Shown one piece after another: positions 1 through 8,299 of a stretch of 64,000 nt of DNA. The stretch spans positions 1 through 64,000 of the forward strand of contig CAMVFE010000001.1 in assembly GCA_947166705.1 (NCBI GenBank), given 5' to 3'. The stretch's first letter is position 1. Every line of letters starts with the position of its first letter. Source of the DNA: an uncultured Clostridia bacterium. Lineage in GTDB: Bacteria; Bacillota; Clostridia; Christensenellales; Aristaeellaceae. The translations under genes were made by a program, and so were the position numbers. The notes below the pieces were generated by a model, which was not told the DNA's origin, searched no databases, and saw only the letters and a program-made list of their open reading frames with translations.

Positions 1-766
1 CCCGGATCCCCATGCTGGAAACCTCCAGGCTCATATCCAGCAGCGGATCATACAGGAGAATGTCCCCGTTCAGGTTCCAGTCGTCGTAGTCCGGCGCGCG
101 CCCGTCGTGAATCTTTCCGCTCCGGAGCGCGCCGCCGACCTGCATCAGGAAAACCGCGCCGTACTCCCTGGCCGCCAGGTACTCCCGCTCCCGGGCGCTC
201 TTTTCCGGATATCGGTCCTCCAGCTCCTGCGTCGTCACGAAGGTGATTTCGTCCGGCAGCTCCGGCTTGATGTGCGGATAATGCGCGCAGACATATCCTT
301 CCGTCTTGCGCAGCGTCAGATAGATCTTCCGGACGATCTCCCGGAGGAACTCCTCGTTTCTCTCTCCCGGCGCCATGATCCGCTCCCAGTCCCACTGGTC
401 CACGAAAATGGAGTGGATATTGTCCGTCTCCTCATCCCTGCGGATTGCGTTCATATCGGTATAAAGGCCCTCTCCTGGGCGGAAGCCGTACGTTTTCAGC
501 GCCTGGCGCTTCCATTTGGCCAGGGAGTGGACGATTTCCACCGTCCTGCCCGTCTCCAGCACATCGAAGGACACGGGGCGCTCCACGCCGTTCAGGTTGT
601 CGTTCAGGCCGCTTTCCGGCGTCACCATGATCGGCGCGGACACCCGGGTCAGGTTCAGCGCCCGGCTCAGCTCCGCCTCAAAGAAATCCTTGACCAGCTT
701 GATGGCGATTTCCGTATCCCGCAGGTCCAGCACCGGGTTATAGTCTTTCGGAATGATCAGCTGCAT
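1..766 (-). CDS. asnA: Aspartate--ammonia ligase AsnA, 3' end cut by window edge
   Basis: The reverse strand from position 766 reads an open frame beginning MQLIIPKDYNPVLDLRDTE that runs off the left edge after 255 codons. It makes asparagine from aspartate, ammonia and ATP. The family is about 330-340 residues long and has a class II aminoacyl-tRNA-synthetase-like fold, so roughly the last quarter is missing here. Recognisable AsnA stretches are TRVSAPIMV near residue 41, the GLNDNLNGVERPVSF region, EIVHSLAKWKR, and the IFVDQWDWE segment. A purine-rich AAGGAAACAGG precedes the ATG. It lies 65 bases after the L,D-transpeptidase gene and may share its transcript. Confidence 0.95.
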   Translation of the reverse strand, partial: MQLIIPKDYNPVLDLRDTEIAIKLVKDFFEAELSRALNLTRVSAPIMVTPESGLNDNLNGVERPVSFDVLETGRTVEIVHSLAKWKRQALKTYGFRPGEGLYTDMNAIRRDEETDNIHSIFVDQWDWERIMAPGERNEEFLREIVRKIYLTLRKTEGYVCAHYPHIKPELPDEITFVTTQELEDRYPEKSAREREYLAAREYGAVFLMQVGGALRSGKIHDGRAPDYDDWNLNGDILLYDPLLDMSLEVSSMGIR

Positions 767-780
767 ACCTGTTTCCTTTC

Positions 781-799
781 CGCCCGCCGGAGGCGGGCG
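781..799. other. GC-rich stem-loop just before asnA
   Basis: An 8-bp perfect inverted repeat (CGCCCGCC and GGCGGGCG, 3-base loop) sits between the L,D-transpeptidase stop and the asnA ribosome binding site. No T-run follows, so it is a weak terminator candidate. It could instead be an intercistronic RNA hairpin that tunes asnA translation or mRNA stability. Confidence 0.35.
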
Positions 800-831
800 C
801 CGTTTGATACCGTCTCCCCGGGCCGGGGATC

Positions 832-1974
832 TCACTGCCGGGTATTCTTCTCGTTGGCCCTGTCGATGCCCTCCCGGTCCGGCTCCGGCGCGCATGCGGG
901 GCAGGGCTGAAGGCCGCTGAAGGCTTCATCCTCCAGCTCTCCCCAGGTAAAGGCCCGGAGAGGCCTGTATTTTTTCAGCACCGCGAGGCATTCCGGGGAG
1001 CTGTGGTAATACTTTCCTCCCGCCGGGTTGTAGTACAGGGGATAGTCCTCATCCGGCTCCCCCAGCACCCTGCCGATCTCATCCCAGATGATGACCTTGG
1101 TCACGGGTTTCCGGCTCAGATGGTTCCACAGCCATTTCGCGTTCACGCCTTCCGGCGTCGGATCCCGCTGGATGCGGATGCAGCCGTGGCTGGCCTTCTC
1201 GCCGAGATACCTTTCGCAGCGGTGGTAATCCCGGATCTCCTGCCCCGTCGCCTGATCAGTTTCAAAGGTACAGGGTACCTCGTGCATCGCAATGCCCTTG
1301 TTGATGCGCAGCCCGTAATCGCAGTACAGGCCTCCGTCGCTCCAGAAGCCTCCCACCCAGCTCACCACGGCGAACTCTCCCGCCGGCGTCTCGTGGAAGG
1401 GCGTATCCTCCCGGGGGAATCCGGTGGAGCAGAGCAGCGTGGAAAAAAGGTGCCCGCTGCGGTAGACATACAGGCGCTGCTTCAGCTTGTCGATCACGAT
1501 GCCGTATTCGTCGTCCACCGGCACTTCCTTCAGCAGCTTCGTCTCCACATAGCCCTGGAATCTCGTCGCCCAGACCCGGACCTTCGACCCTTCCTCCGCC
1601 GAGGAATAGGCCTCGATCAGCGTCCAGTCCCCCTCCGAGGAAAGCACATGAACCCCCTGGCTGGCGCAGGTCACCACGCCCACATAGTCCTGGCAGTCCT
1701 TTTCCGGACGGGCCCGGACGCGGATCTGGTCCCGCTGGTTTCCGTTCAGCACCGTCAGGGGTTGCATCAGCACCTGCCAGACGATGTCCTCATCCAGCTC
1801 TCCCTCCGTCATCTGCCAGAAGCAGAAGTCGTGGCTGCAGGTCGTCCCGCTGTCTTCCGCAGGCGTCCGGAGCACCAGATCGTGGGCCGGGAGAGGATCC
1901 GCCAGCGCGGCGGACGAAAGCAGGCCGAGGCACAGCAGGAGGCCAGCCAGCCTTTTCCTTCCCTTTTCCTTCAT
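832..1974 (-). CDS. Secreted L,D-transpeptidase (YkuD) with Cys-rich tail
   Basis: This 380-residue protein has an N-terminal signal peptide (MKEKGRKRLAGLLLCLG, cleaved near ALA-DP). An SH3-like region at about 75-150 is followed by a YkuD L,D-transpeptidase domain at about 156-300, ending in a clear SHGCIR motif with catalytic Cys265 and a conserved histidine near 231. Such enzymes crosslink peptidoglycan stem peptides outside the membrane. After the domain comes an unusual tail of about 55 residues with YYHSSPECL and CPAC, spaced like a small metal-binding knuckle. I chose the ATG at 1974 because GGGGGTG lies just upstream and a signal peptide follows at once. An upstream in-frame start at 2028 would spoil the signal peptide. 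The substrate is inferred from the family. Confidence 0.9.
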   Translation of the reverse strand: MKEKGRKRLAGLLLCLGLLSSAALADPLPAHDLVLRTPAEDSGTTCSHDFCFWQMTEGELDEDIVWQVLMQPLTVLNGNQRDQIRVRARPEKDCQDYVGVVTCASQGVHVLSSEGDWTLIEAYSSAEEGSKVRVWATRFQGYVETKLLKEVPVDDEYGIVIDKLKQRLYVYRSGHLFSTLLCSTGFPREDTPFHETPAGEFAVVSWVGGFWSDGGLYCDYGLRINKGIAMHEVPCTFETDQATGQEIRDYHRCERYLGEKASHGCIRIQRDPTPEGVNAKWLWNHLSRKPVTKVIIWDEIGRVLGEPDEDYPLYYNPAGGKYYHSSPECLAVLKKYRPLRAFTWGELEDEAFSGLQPCPACAPEPDREGIDRANEKNTRQ

Positions 1975-2030
1975 CCTTTCACCCCCTGGCTCCGCTTCCC
2001 GGCGCGCCGGGGCTGAACGCCCCCGCACGC

Positions 2031-2063
2031 AAAAACCGTCACGCGTCCGGCACGTGACGGTTT
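2031..2063 (-). terminator. Intrinsic terminator in the ldt leader
   Basis: An 11-bp perfect stem (AAACCGTCACG and CGTGACGGTTT) with a 9-base loop is followed, on the minus strand, by TTTTTG. It lies after the stop at 2151 and could end that upstream gene. However, a consensus promoter at 2120-2148 also places it inside the leader of the L,D-transpeptidase transcript, where it could act as an attenuator. Confidence 0.7.
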
Positions 2064-2119
2064 ATCCGGTTCTTCCATCCCGTCCTGACTCAGCCCCGCG
2101 TAAATCCACAGGTCATTTC

Positions 2120-2148
2120 ATTATAGGGATTCAGAACAGGGTTGTCAA
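2120..2148 (-). promoter_or_regulatory. Consensus sigma-70-type promoter for ldt
   Basis: The minus strand reads TTGACA, exactly 17 bases, then TATAAT, both perfect. Transcription would start near 2113 and give a leader of about 140 nt before the ATG at 1974. The -35 element lies just past the stop codon at 2151 of the upstream gene. Confidence 0.85.
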
Positions 2149-2150
2149 TT

Positions 2151-4574
2151 TCATTTCGCGGCCTGCGTCGCGGCCCATCCGGCGTCGATGGTGCTCTGGT
2201 GGGAAGTCGCGTAGGGGCCGATGGCCTCAACCTCCGCCTGGGTCCTCGGGAAATGCAGGCAGGTATGGCCCTCAAAGTTATTGTCGGTAATATGCTGCAC
2301 CCCGTGCGGCATGGAGTGGGTGGAAGCCATGTAGACGCTTCCGTCCGCGAAGGTAACCCAGACGGCCCGGGCGTTCCAGGTCTGCCCGCCCATGGTCCGC
2401 TCCATCCGCGCGGTATCATTCGCCGTAATCGGCTCGTAATCCGCGTGGGCGCCCACGGAGAAGATATGGCCCTGCCAGGAAATGCCGGTGGACCGGTCAT
2501 AGATGGTCACATAGGGATATTTCCGGCAGACGTTCCTGACCGTAGTGTACCAGTTGGCATACTGCACTCTGCCGGGCGTGGGCGTCCCTGCCGGCGCGGC
2601 GCTGACCTTGGCGGGCACCTCCGGCGCGGCCGTCTTTCCGCTGTCCGCCGCCGTCCCGCCGCTCTTCAGCATTTTCAGGGTTTTCAGGCCCGCGACGCCG
2701 TCCGCTGTCAGCTGGTTGGCCTTCTGGAAAGCCACAAGCGCCGCGTAGGTTTTCGCGCCGAACTTTCCGTCCGCTTTGCCCTTCAGATATCCCAGTTCGA
2801 TCAGGGTCTCCTGCATCTCGCGGACGTCGCTTCCGCTGGCGCCCTGCTTCAGCACGCCCTTCTTCTGGGCTTCCTCCGCGGCCGCCTTCAGGCTTTCGTT
2901 CGCTGCCTGGGCCGCTTCGGCGGGGGACTGGGCCTTCACCGCGTCGATGGAATACATCATGTTCAGCGTCTGGCTTCCCGCCGTGCCGTCCACGCTCAGC
3001 CCGTTGGTTTTCTGGAAGGCGCGGACCGCTCGCTCCGTCGCCGTGCCGTAGTTTCCGTCCGGCTCGCCGGTCAGGTAACCCAGGTCGATCAGCGCCTGCT
3101 GCATCATGGCCACATCCGCGCTCACCGTTCCCCGGCGGAGCGTCTCATAGCTGGCTTCCGCCGCGATCCCGCTCTCCTCGCTTCCGGGCACCGGCGTAAC
3201 CTCGGGAACCGGGGTCGGGGTCGCTCCGGCGTGGAGGACGTCCGCGCTGAACAGAACCGCGTAGGTCGCCTTGCCGGCCACGCCGTCCGCCTTCAGGCCG
3301 TTATCCTCCTGGAAGGCCTCCAGTGCCTTCTCCGTCCATCCGTCGAACTTTCCGTCCACCGTATACTTGTAGTATCCCAGCTCCTTCAGCCGGCGCTGGA
3401 TCGTCCGGACATCCTTGCCCGAATCGTTCTTCTTCAGGGTCTTCCCCGGAACCTCGTAGGTGGGCGCCGGCGTCGGCGTTGCGGTGGGCTTCGGGGTGGG
3501 CGTGGCGTCCGCGGTCAGCGCGTCCGCCGCCACCAGCTTCTCCAGGGTATCGGCGCCCGCGGCGCCGTCCGCCTTCAGGCCGTTCTTCTTCTGGAAGGCG
3601 GTGACCGCCTTTTTCGTCGCGGCGTCATAGACGCGGGTGATCTCTCCCGTATAGTATCCAAGCGCCTGGAGCTGCTTCTGCAGATCCTCGACCGCGTCGC
3701 CGGTGGCGTTCTGCCTGATCGTCGCGCCGGAGACGGGGCTCAGGGTATTGACCTTCACCGACTTGCCGTTCGCGTCCTTGGGCTTTCCGGAGAACAGGAA
3801 GGCCAGGACGTTGGCGTCCATGACCCCCGTCGTCGGATAGTCGTTCGCCTGCTGGAAGAGCAGCACGGCGTTCTCCGTCGCCTTTCCGAATTTCCCGTCG
3901 GCCTTTCCCTTCAGGAAGCCCAGCTCGATCAGCGCCTCCTGCAGCGCCTTGACGTCCGTCCCTTCGCTGCTCTTCTGCAGGATCTGATATCCCGCCGCGT
4001 CCTCCTCGGGGCTCAGGGTCGGCACGGGCGACGGGGTCGGCGTCACCTTCACCTTTCTGATTTCCTTCAGAACGATATACTCCGTCTTCACATAGCCGGA
4101 CTTGCCCCTGTAATCCACGGCCACCCAGCTGCCGTTCTTCCCCGTGACGGTGATCTCCGCCCCCCTGGGAATCTTCCGGATCAGCCCCGAGCGGACGGAC
4201 CGGCCCTCGCGCAGGTTGACCGCCTCCCGGGTCACCGTGGTATAGGGATAGCCCTCCGCAGCCTCCAGGGGTTCCGGCGTCACGGCCGTCACGGCTTCCG
4301 CGTCCGTGCGGACATAGTCGCTCTGCATGTAGCCGGTGACATTTCCATACTTCACCTTGTAGTAGCTGCCGGTCTTTTCCAGCACCTCCACCTGCGCTCC
4401 GGCGGGTACATTCTCCAGAACCGTCGCCGTTTTCGACGCGCTGCGCCGCAGGCGGACGGATTCCTTCGTCGTGGTCAGAAAGGGGTAGTTCAGCGCCAGG
4501 GCCGCGCCGGCAGCCAGCGTGAACAGCGCTGTCAACAGCAGCCAGCGCGCCATCCTCTTTTTCCAAACGGACAT
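2151..4574 (-). CDS. Secreted protein with two SH3b and five peptidoglycan-binding repeats
   Basis: This 807-residue exported protein begins with a signal or anchor segment (about 5-30). Two bacterial SH3 domains (about 31-90 and 109-170) and five peptidoglycan-binding domain type 1 repeats follow (about 197-265, 282-352, 378-447, 477-547, 573-640). TPTP-rich linkers separate them. The last 120 residues form a different domain with THSMPHG and FEGHTCLHF (His753, His757, His770, Cys772, His774). That domain looks catalytic but I cannot name it. The protein should bind and perhaps process cell wall. The ATG at 4574 is preceded by GGAGGT at ideal spacing. The in-frame ATG 15 bases earlier overlaps that ribosome binding site and is rejected. 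Confidence 0.88.
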   Translation of the reverse strand: MSVWKKRMARWLLLTALFTLAAGAALALNYPFLTTTKESVRLRRSASKTATVLENVPAGAQVEVLEKTGSYYKVKYGNVTGYMQSDYVRTDAEAVTAVTPEPLEAAEGYPYTTVTREAVNLREGRSVRSGLIRKIPRGAEITVTGKNGSWVAVDYRGKSGYVKTEYIVLKEIRKVKVTPTPSPVPTLSPEEDAAGYQILQKSSEGTDVKALQEALIELGFLKGKADGKFGKATENAVLLFQQANDYPTTGVMDANVLAFLFSGKPKDANGKSVKVNTLSPVSGATIRQNATGDAVEDLQKQLQALGYYTGEITRVYDAATKKAVTAFQKKNGLKADGAAGADTLEKLVAADALTADATPTPKPTATPTPAPTYEVPGKTLKKNDSGKDVRTIQRRLKELGYYKYTVDGKFDGWTEKALEAFQEDNGLKADGVAGKATYAVLFSADVLHAGATPTPVPEVTPVPGSEESGIAAEASYETLRRGTVSADVAMMQQALIDLGYLTGEPDGNYGTATERAVRAFQKTNGLSVDGTAGSQTLNMMYSIDAVKAQSPAEAAQAANESLKAAAEEAQKKGVLKQGASGSDVREMQETLIELGYLKGKADGKFGAKTYAALVAFQKANQLTADGVAGLKTLKMLKSGGTAADSGKTAAPEVPAKVSAAPAGTPTPGRVQYANWYTTVRNVCRKYPYVTIYDRSTGISWQGHIFSVGAHADYEPITANDTARMERTMGGQTWNARAVWVTFADGSVYMASTHSMPHGVQHITDNNFEGHTCLHFPRTQAEVEAIGPYATSHQSTIDAGWAATQAAK

Positions 4575-4661
4575 ACTCTCGACCTCCATCCCGCGCCCGC
4601 TTCAGGGCCGCGCCGGTTTCGGCGGCATGCGGTCCCTGCGGCGGAGCGCCTCTTCTCCAAA

Positions 4662-4677
4662 ACAGGAAAAATCCTGT
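4662..4677 (-). terminator. Small hairpin with T-run in leader of the SH3b protein gene
   Basis: ACAGGA and TCCTGT form a 6-bp stem around a 4-base loop, followed on the minus strand by TTTT. It lies just downstream of the promoter at 4700-4728. It is a weak terminator or attenuator candidate, echoing the arrangement upstream of ldt. Confidence 0.3.
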
Positions 4678-4699
4678 GAGCAGACTGATACACAGTTAC

Positions 4700-4728
4700 A
4701 TTTTATGCATCCGCGCATCGTTTGTCAA
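4700..4728 (-). promoter_or_regulatory. Sigma-70-type promoter for the SH3b/PG-binding protein
   Basis: The minus strand reads TTGACA, 17 bases, TAAAAT. It sits in an AT-rich stretch between rnc and the gene at 2151-4574 and gives a leader of about 118 nt. Confidence 0.8.
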
Positions 4729-4758
4729 CAGGATTTTCATCTTTTTGTAATATTTATT

Positions 4759-5424
4759 TCATTCTTTTGATAAGATTCTCAGCGCCTGAACCGCGGCCTC
4801 CTGCTCAGCCTGTTTTTTGGTATGGCCCCGTCCCGCGGCGATGGGCTGTCCCTGCCGGTAGACCGTGGCCTCGAAAACGGGGGCATGCGCCGGGCCACTC
4901 TGCCCGGTAATCCGGTATTCGGGCGGCGCCCCGCCGCCCCGCTGCAGCAGCTCCTGCAGGGCGCCCTTGCTGTCCTGTGCCGGGCGCTGAACCTTCTCCG
5001 GATCCGGCCAGCAGCGGTTCATCACCCCGCGGGCGGCCCCGAGCCCCCCGTCCAGGTAGACCGCGGCCAGCACGGCTTCCATGGCGTCGCAAAGGACGCT
5101 GGGCTTTTCCCTGCCTCCGGTCAGCTCCTCGCCCCGGTCCATGATCAGGGCGCTGCCCAGGTCCAGCTCCCGGGCGACCTGGCTCAGAGCCGCCTCGCAG
5201 ACCAGCAGGGCCCGCAGATGCGTAAGCCCGCCCTCCCGGTCCTCCGGATGCTCCCGGTACAGCTTGTCGCTCATCAGAAACTGCAGCACGGCGTCCCCGA
5301 GGAACTCCAGCCGCTGATTATCTTCCCTGCCCACGGAGGGATGCGTCAGCGCGCGGCGCAAAAGCGCCGCGTCGCGGAAACGGTATCCCAGGGCTTCCTC
5401 CAGATTCTTCATGCCGCGGTTCAC
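4759..5424 (-). CDS. rnc: Ribonuclease III
   Basis: The 221-residue product carries the RNase III signature RLEFLGDAVL at about 38-47, with catalytic Glu40 and Asp44. The second acidic pair lies in DAMEAVLAAVYLDGG (Asp113, Glu116). A C-terminal double-stranded-RNA-binding domain spans about 150-221 and ends HTKKQAEQEAA. It cuts double-stranded RNA in rRNA and mRNA maturation. Length is normal. The GTG start at 5424 overlaps the acpP stop. An ATG at 5412 (MKNLEE) is an equally plausible start because neither has a strong ribosome binding site. The plsX-acpP-rnc order is typical of Firmicutes. Confidence 0.96.
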   Translation of the reverse strand: MNRGMKNLEEALGYRFRDAALLRRALTHPSVGREDNQRLEFLGDAVLQFLMSDKLYREHPEDREGGLTHLRALLVCEAALSQVARELDLGSALIMDRGEELTGGREKPSVLCDAMEAVLAAVYLDGGLGAARGVMNRCWPDPEKVQRPAQDSKGALQELLQRGGGAPPEYRITGQSGPAHAPVFEATVYRQGQPIAAGRGHTKKQAEQEAAVQALRILSKE

Positions 5425-5648
5425 TTCATGCTGTCGATATATCTCACAACGTCGCCCACGGTTTTCAGCTTCATGATCTGGTCATCCTCCACCGTGATGC
5501 CGAACTGGTCCTCCAGGTCCATGATCATCACCATGATGTTCGCGGAATCCGCCTTCAGGTCCTCCACCAGGCGGGTATCCTCGGTAATCGTGGAAGCATC
5601 CGCCCGCAGCTGGGACGCGATCATTTCCTTCACGGTATCAAAAGTCAT
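5421..5648 (-). CDS. acpP: Acyl carrier protein
   Basis: This 75-residue acidic protein matches acyl carrier protein in length and in the ADSANIM motif, where Ser35 would carry the phosphopantetheine arm. The usual DSL is DSA here. It shuttles acyl chains in fatty acid synthesis and feeds PlsX. GGAGGAAGAAACA precedes the ATG. It overlaps the rnc start by four bases. Confidence 0.96.
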   Translation of the reverse strand: MTFDTVKEMIASQLRADASTITEDTRLVEDLKADSANIMVMIMDLEDQFGITVEDDQIMKLKTVGDVVRYIDSMK

Positions 5649-5742
5649 TGTTTCTTCCTCCTCTTTCCGGTTCTGTGTTTTTTCGCCGTCCTGCCGCGGC
5701 CGCGCCCTGCGCGCCGCGGAAATCCGGCGTCATCTATGTTCC

Positions 5743-5764
5743 CGGCGGAAGGCTGCTTCCGCCG
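5743..5764. other. Stem-loop between plsX and acpP
   Basis: A 9-bp perfect inverted repeat (CGGCGGAAG and CTTCCGCCG, 4-base loop) lies in the 139-base gap between plsX and acpP. No T-run follows on the minus strand. An RNA processing or stability hairpin is more likely than a terminator. Confidence 0.4.
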
Positions 5765-5787
5765 CGGAGCACCGCTTTTCCCGGGGT

Positions 5788-6780
5788 TCAGATTTCCCTG
5801 ACCCCTTCCTCAATGGTTTCCGCCACCCGCCCGAGGATCATCTTCCGGCACTGTCCGATGGCGCAGGCAAAGGCGTGGGCGTTGCTGGACCCGTGAGCCT
5901 TGACCACGGCGCCCCGAACGCCCAGCAGGGGAGCGCCGCCGACCTCGGTGTAGTCCATCAGCTTCCTGACCCTGCGGAAAGCGGGCTTTCCGATCAGGCC
6001 TGAGATTTTTCCGCGGAGGTCCGCCATCATTTCCTTTTTAATGATACCCATCAGGGTGCCGGCCAGGCCTTCCATGAATTTCAGCACCAGGTTGCCGCTG
6101 AAGCCGTCGGCCACCAGCACGTCCGCCTGGTCTGCCGTGATGTCCCGGGCTTCCACGTTGCCGACGAAATGATAGGGCGCCTTTTCCATCAGCGGATAGG
6201 TTTCCTTCACCAGGGCGTTCCCCTTCTCCGCCTCGGCGCCGATGTTGATCAGGCCCACCCGGGGCTTTTCGATGCCCATGACGCCCCGCATGTAGGCTTC
6301 GCCCATCAGGCCGAACTGCACCAGGTACTCCGGCTTGCAGTCCACGTTGGCGCCGCAGTCGATCAGCAGAAAGTGCCCCTTTCCGTTGGGCAGAAGCGGC
6401 GCCAGCGCGGGCCGCTCCACCCCGGGAATCCGGCCCAGCCGGAACATGCCGCCCGCCAGCACGGCGCCGGTGCTTCCGGCGGACACAAAGCCCTCGCAGC
6501 TCCCGTCCCGGACGGCCAGCATGCCCCGGACCGTCGCGCTGTTCGTCTTCTTCCGGACGCCCATCACCGGGCTTTCATGGTTCGTAATGACCTCCGGCGC
6601 GTCGTCGAGCGCGATCCGTCCGCGGACATCCTCCGCGCCGCTCAGCAGGGGCTCCACCTCTGCGGCGGGCCCGCCCAGCACAACCTCCAGCTCCGGATCC
6701 GCCCGGAGCGCCTCGAGAGTTCCTTCCACAATCGCCCCGGGCGCGTTGTCCCCTCCCATGGCGTCAATATAAATCTTCAT
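5788..6780 (-). CDS. plsX: Phosphate acyltransferase PlsX
   Basis: The 330-residue protein begins with the PlsX hallmark YIDAMGGDNAP and contains NHESPVMGVRKK and the LVADGFSGNLVLKF region. It converts acyl-ACP to acyl-phosphate, the donor for the first step of phospholipid synthesis, at the inner membrane face. Length is normal. AAGGAG lies seven bases before the ATG, and the gene starts nine bases after the proS stop, so the two are probably co-transcribed. Confidence 0.97.
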   Translation of the reverse strand: MKIYIDAMGGDNAPGAIVEGTLEALRADPELEVVLGGPAAEVEPLLSGAEDVRGRIALDDAPEVITNHESPVMGVRKKTNSATVRGMLAVRDGSCEGFVSAGSTGAVLAGGMFRLGRIPGVERPALAPLLPNGKGHFLLIDCGANVDCKPEYLVQFGLMGEAYMRGVMGIEKPRVGLINIGAEAEKGNALVKETYPLMEKAPYHFVGNVEARDITADQADVLVADGFSGNLVLKFMEGLAGTLMGIIKKEMMADLRGKISGLIGKPAFRRVRKLMDYTEVGGAPLLGVRGAVVKAHGSSNAHAFACAIGQCRKMILGRVAETIEEGVREI

Positions 6781-6789
6781 GGCAGCTCC

Positions 6790-8235
6790 TTAATACGCCT
6801 TGGCGAAATACATGACCTTCTTCGCCTTTTTCCCGCAGCAGACGCAGGTATCTCCGAAGGTGTGTCCCTCCTGGTCGAAGGGCATGTTCCGGGAGGAGGC
6901 GTTGAACTTATCCTTGATCTCGTCCTCGCAGGCCTGCTCCCCGCACCACATGGCCTTGGCGAAGCCGTTCTGCACCGCGGCTTCCAGCTCCTCCATGCTG
7001 TGGACCTCCACGGTCCGCTCGTCCCGGAAGGCCTTCGCCTGATCATACAGCGTCCGCTGAATATCGGCCAGCAGCTCCTCCATCTTCCCCGCCAGGCCCT
7101 CCAGCGGCAGGGTGAATTTCTCCAGCGTATCCCGCCGGAACACGGTCACCACGCCGTTTTCCAGATCCCGGGGACCGACCTCCAGCCGGACCGGCACGCC
7201 CTTGAGCTCCCAGTCGTTGAACTTGAACCCCGGGGACACGGTGTCCCGGTCGTCCAGCTTCACCCGGAAGCCGGCCTGCTTTAGGTCCGCAAACAGCTTC
7301 TCACAGGCTTCCATCACGCCGCCCTTGTGGGCCGCGATGGGAAGGATCACCGCCTGGATCGGCGCAACCTTCGGCGGCAGGCGGAGCCCCCGCTCGTCCC
7401 CGTGGGTCATGATGATGGCGCCGATCAGCCGGGTGCTGACGCCCCAGGACGTCTCATGCACGTATTCCAGCCTGCCCTCCTTGCTCTGGTACTGGATATC
7501 GTACGCCTCGGCGAAATTGGTGCCGAAATTGTGGCTGGTACCGGCCTGAAGGGCTTTTCCGTCCTGCATCATGGCTTCCATGGAATAGGTCGCCCTGGCG
7601 CCGGCAAATTTTTCCTTCTCGCTCTTGCGGCCGACATACACCGGCAGCGCCAGCACGTTTTCCGCCACCTCGCGGTAGACCTCCAGCATCCGCAGGGTTT
7701 CCTCCTCCGCCTCCTCTGCGGTGGCGTGGATCGTGTGCCCCTCCTGCCAGAGGAACTCGCTGGTCCGCAGGAACGGGCGGGTAGCCTTCTCCCAGCGCAT
7801 GACGGAGCACCACTGGTTGTACATCATCGGCAGATCCCGCCAGGTCTGCACCCATTTGGAATACATCGTGCAGAAGATGGTTTCGCTGGTGGGGCGGACG
7901 GCCAGCCGCTCCTGCAGCTGCTCCGTTCCCCCCTGGGTCACCCAGGCGACCTCCGGCGCGAAGCCCTCCACATGCTCCGCCTCCTTCATCAGCAGGCTCT
8001 CCGGGATCAGCATGGGGAAATAGACATTCTGGGCGCCCGTCTCCTTGAACCGGGCGTCCATCTCCGCCTGGATCCGCTCCCAGATGGCATAGCCGTAGGG
8101 GCGGATGATCATGCAGCCCCGCACCGGCGCGTAGTCGCACAGCTCGGTCTGCTTGATGACATCCGTATACCACTGGGAAAAATCCTCGCTCCGGGGGGTA
8201 ATGTGAGTCACGAATTCCTGTTTCTGCTTTGCCAT
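6790..8235 (-). CDS. proS: Prolyl-tRNA synthetase, short (archaeal/eukaryal-like) type
   Basis: The 481-residue protein is a class II ProRS of the type without the bacterial editing insertion. Motif regions include PTSETIFCTMYSKWV (about 115-130), the FLRTSEFLWQEGHT stretch and the HGDERGLRLPP segment. A C-terminal domain has Cys pairs (WCGEQAC and DTCVCCGKK) and the protein ends in a conserved tyrosine, as is typical of this type. It charges tRNA-Pro. GGAGGA lies eight bases before the ATG. I saw no T-box leader in the 64-base upstream gap. Confidence 0.97.
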   Translation of the reverse strand: MAKQKQEFVTHITPRSEDFSQWYTDVIKQTELCDYAPVRGCMIIRPYGYAIWERIQAEMDARFKETGAQNVYFPMLIPESLLMKEAEHVEGFAPEVAWVTQGGTEQLQERLAVRPTSETIFCTMYSKWVQTWRDLPMMYNQWCSVMRWEKATRPFLRTSEFLWQEGHTIHATAEEAEEETLRMLEVYREVAENVLALPVYVGRKSEKEKFAGARATYSMEAMMQDGKALQAGTSHNFGTNFAEAYDIQYQSKEGRLEYVHETSWGVSTRLIGAIIMTHGDERGLRLPPKVAPIQAVILPIAAHKGGVMEACEKLFADLKQAGFRVKLDDRDTVSPGFKFNDWELKGVPVRLEVGPRDLENGVVTVFRRDTLEKFTLPLEGLAGKMEELLADIQRTLYDQAKAFRDERTVEVHSMEELEAAVQNGFAKAMWCGEQACEDEIKDKFNASSRNMPFDQEGHTFGDTCVCCGKKAKKVMYFAKAY

Positions 8236-8299
8236 ATATTCAGTCCTCCAGCTTTATGATGCTTGGTTGTATGCCCTGAGGTTTCCCGTTCGGATCCCG

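Noticed and set aside
5649-5787. fabD or fabG remnants between plsX and acpP
   Set aside because: The 139-base gap has only a hairpin and no recognisable fragment of either gene.
8236-8299. Possible T-box leader upstream of proS
   Set aside because: The gap is only 64 bases and contains no T-box core or specifier stem.
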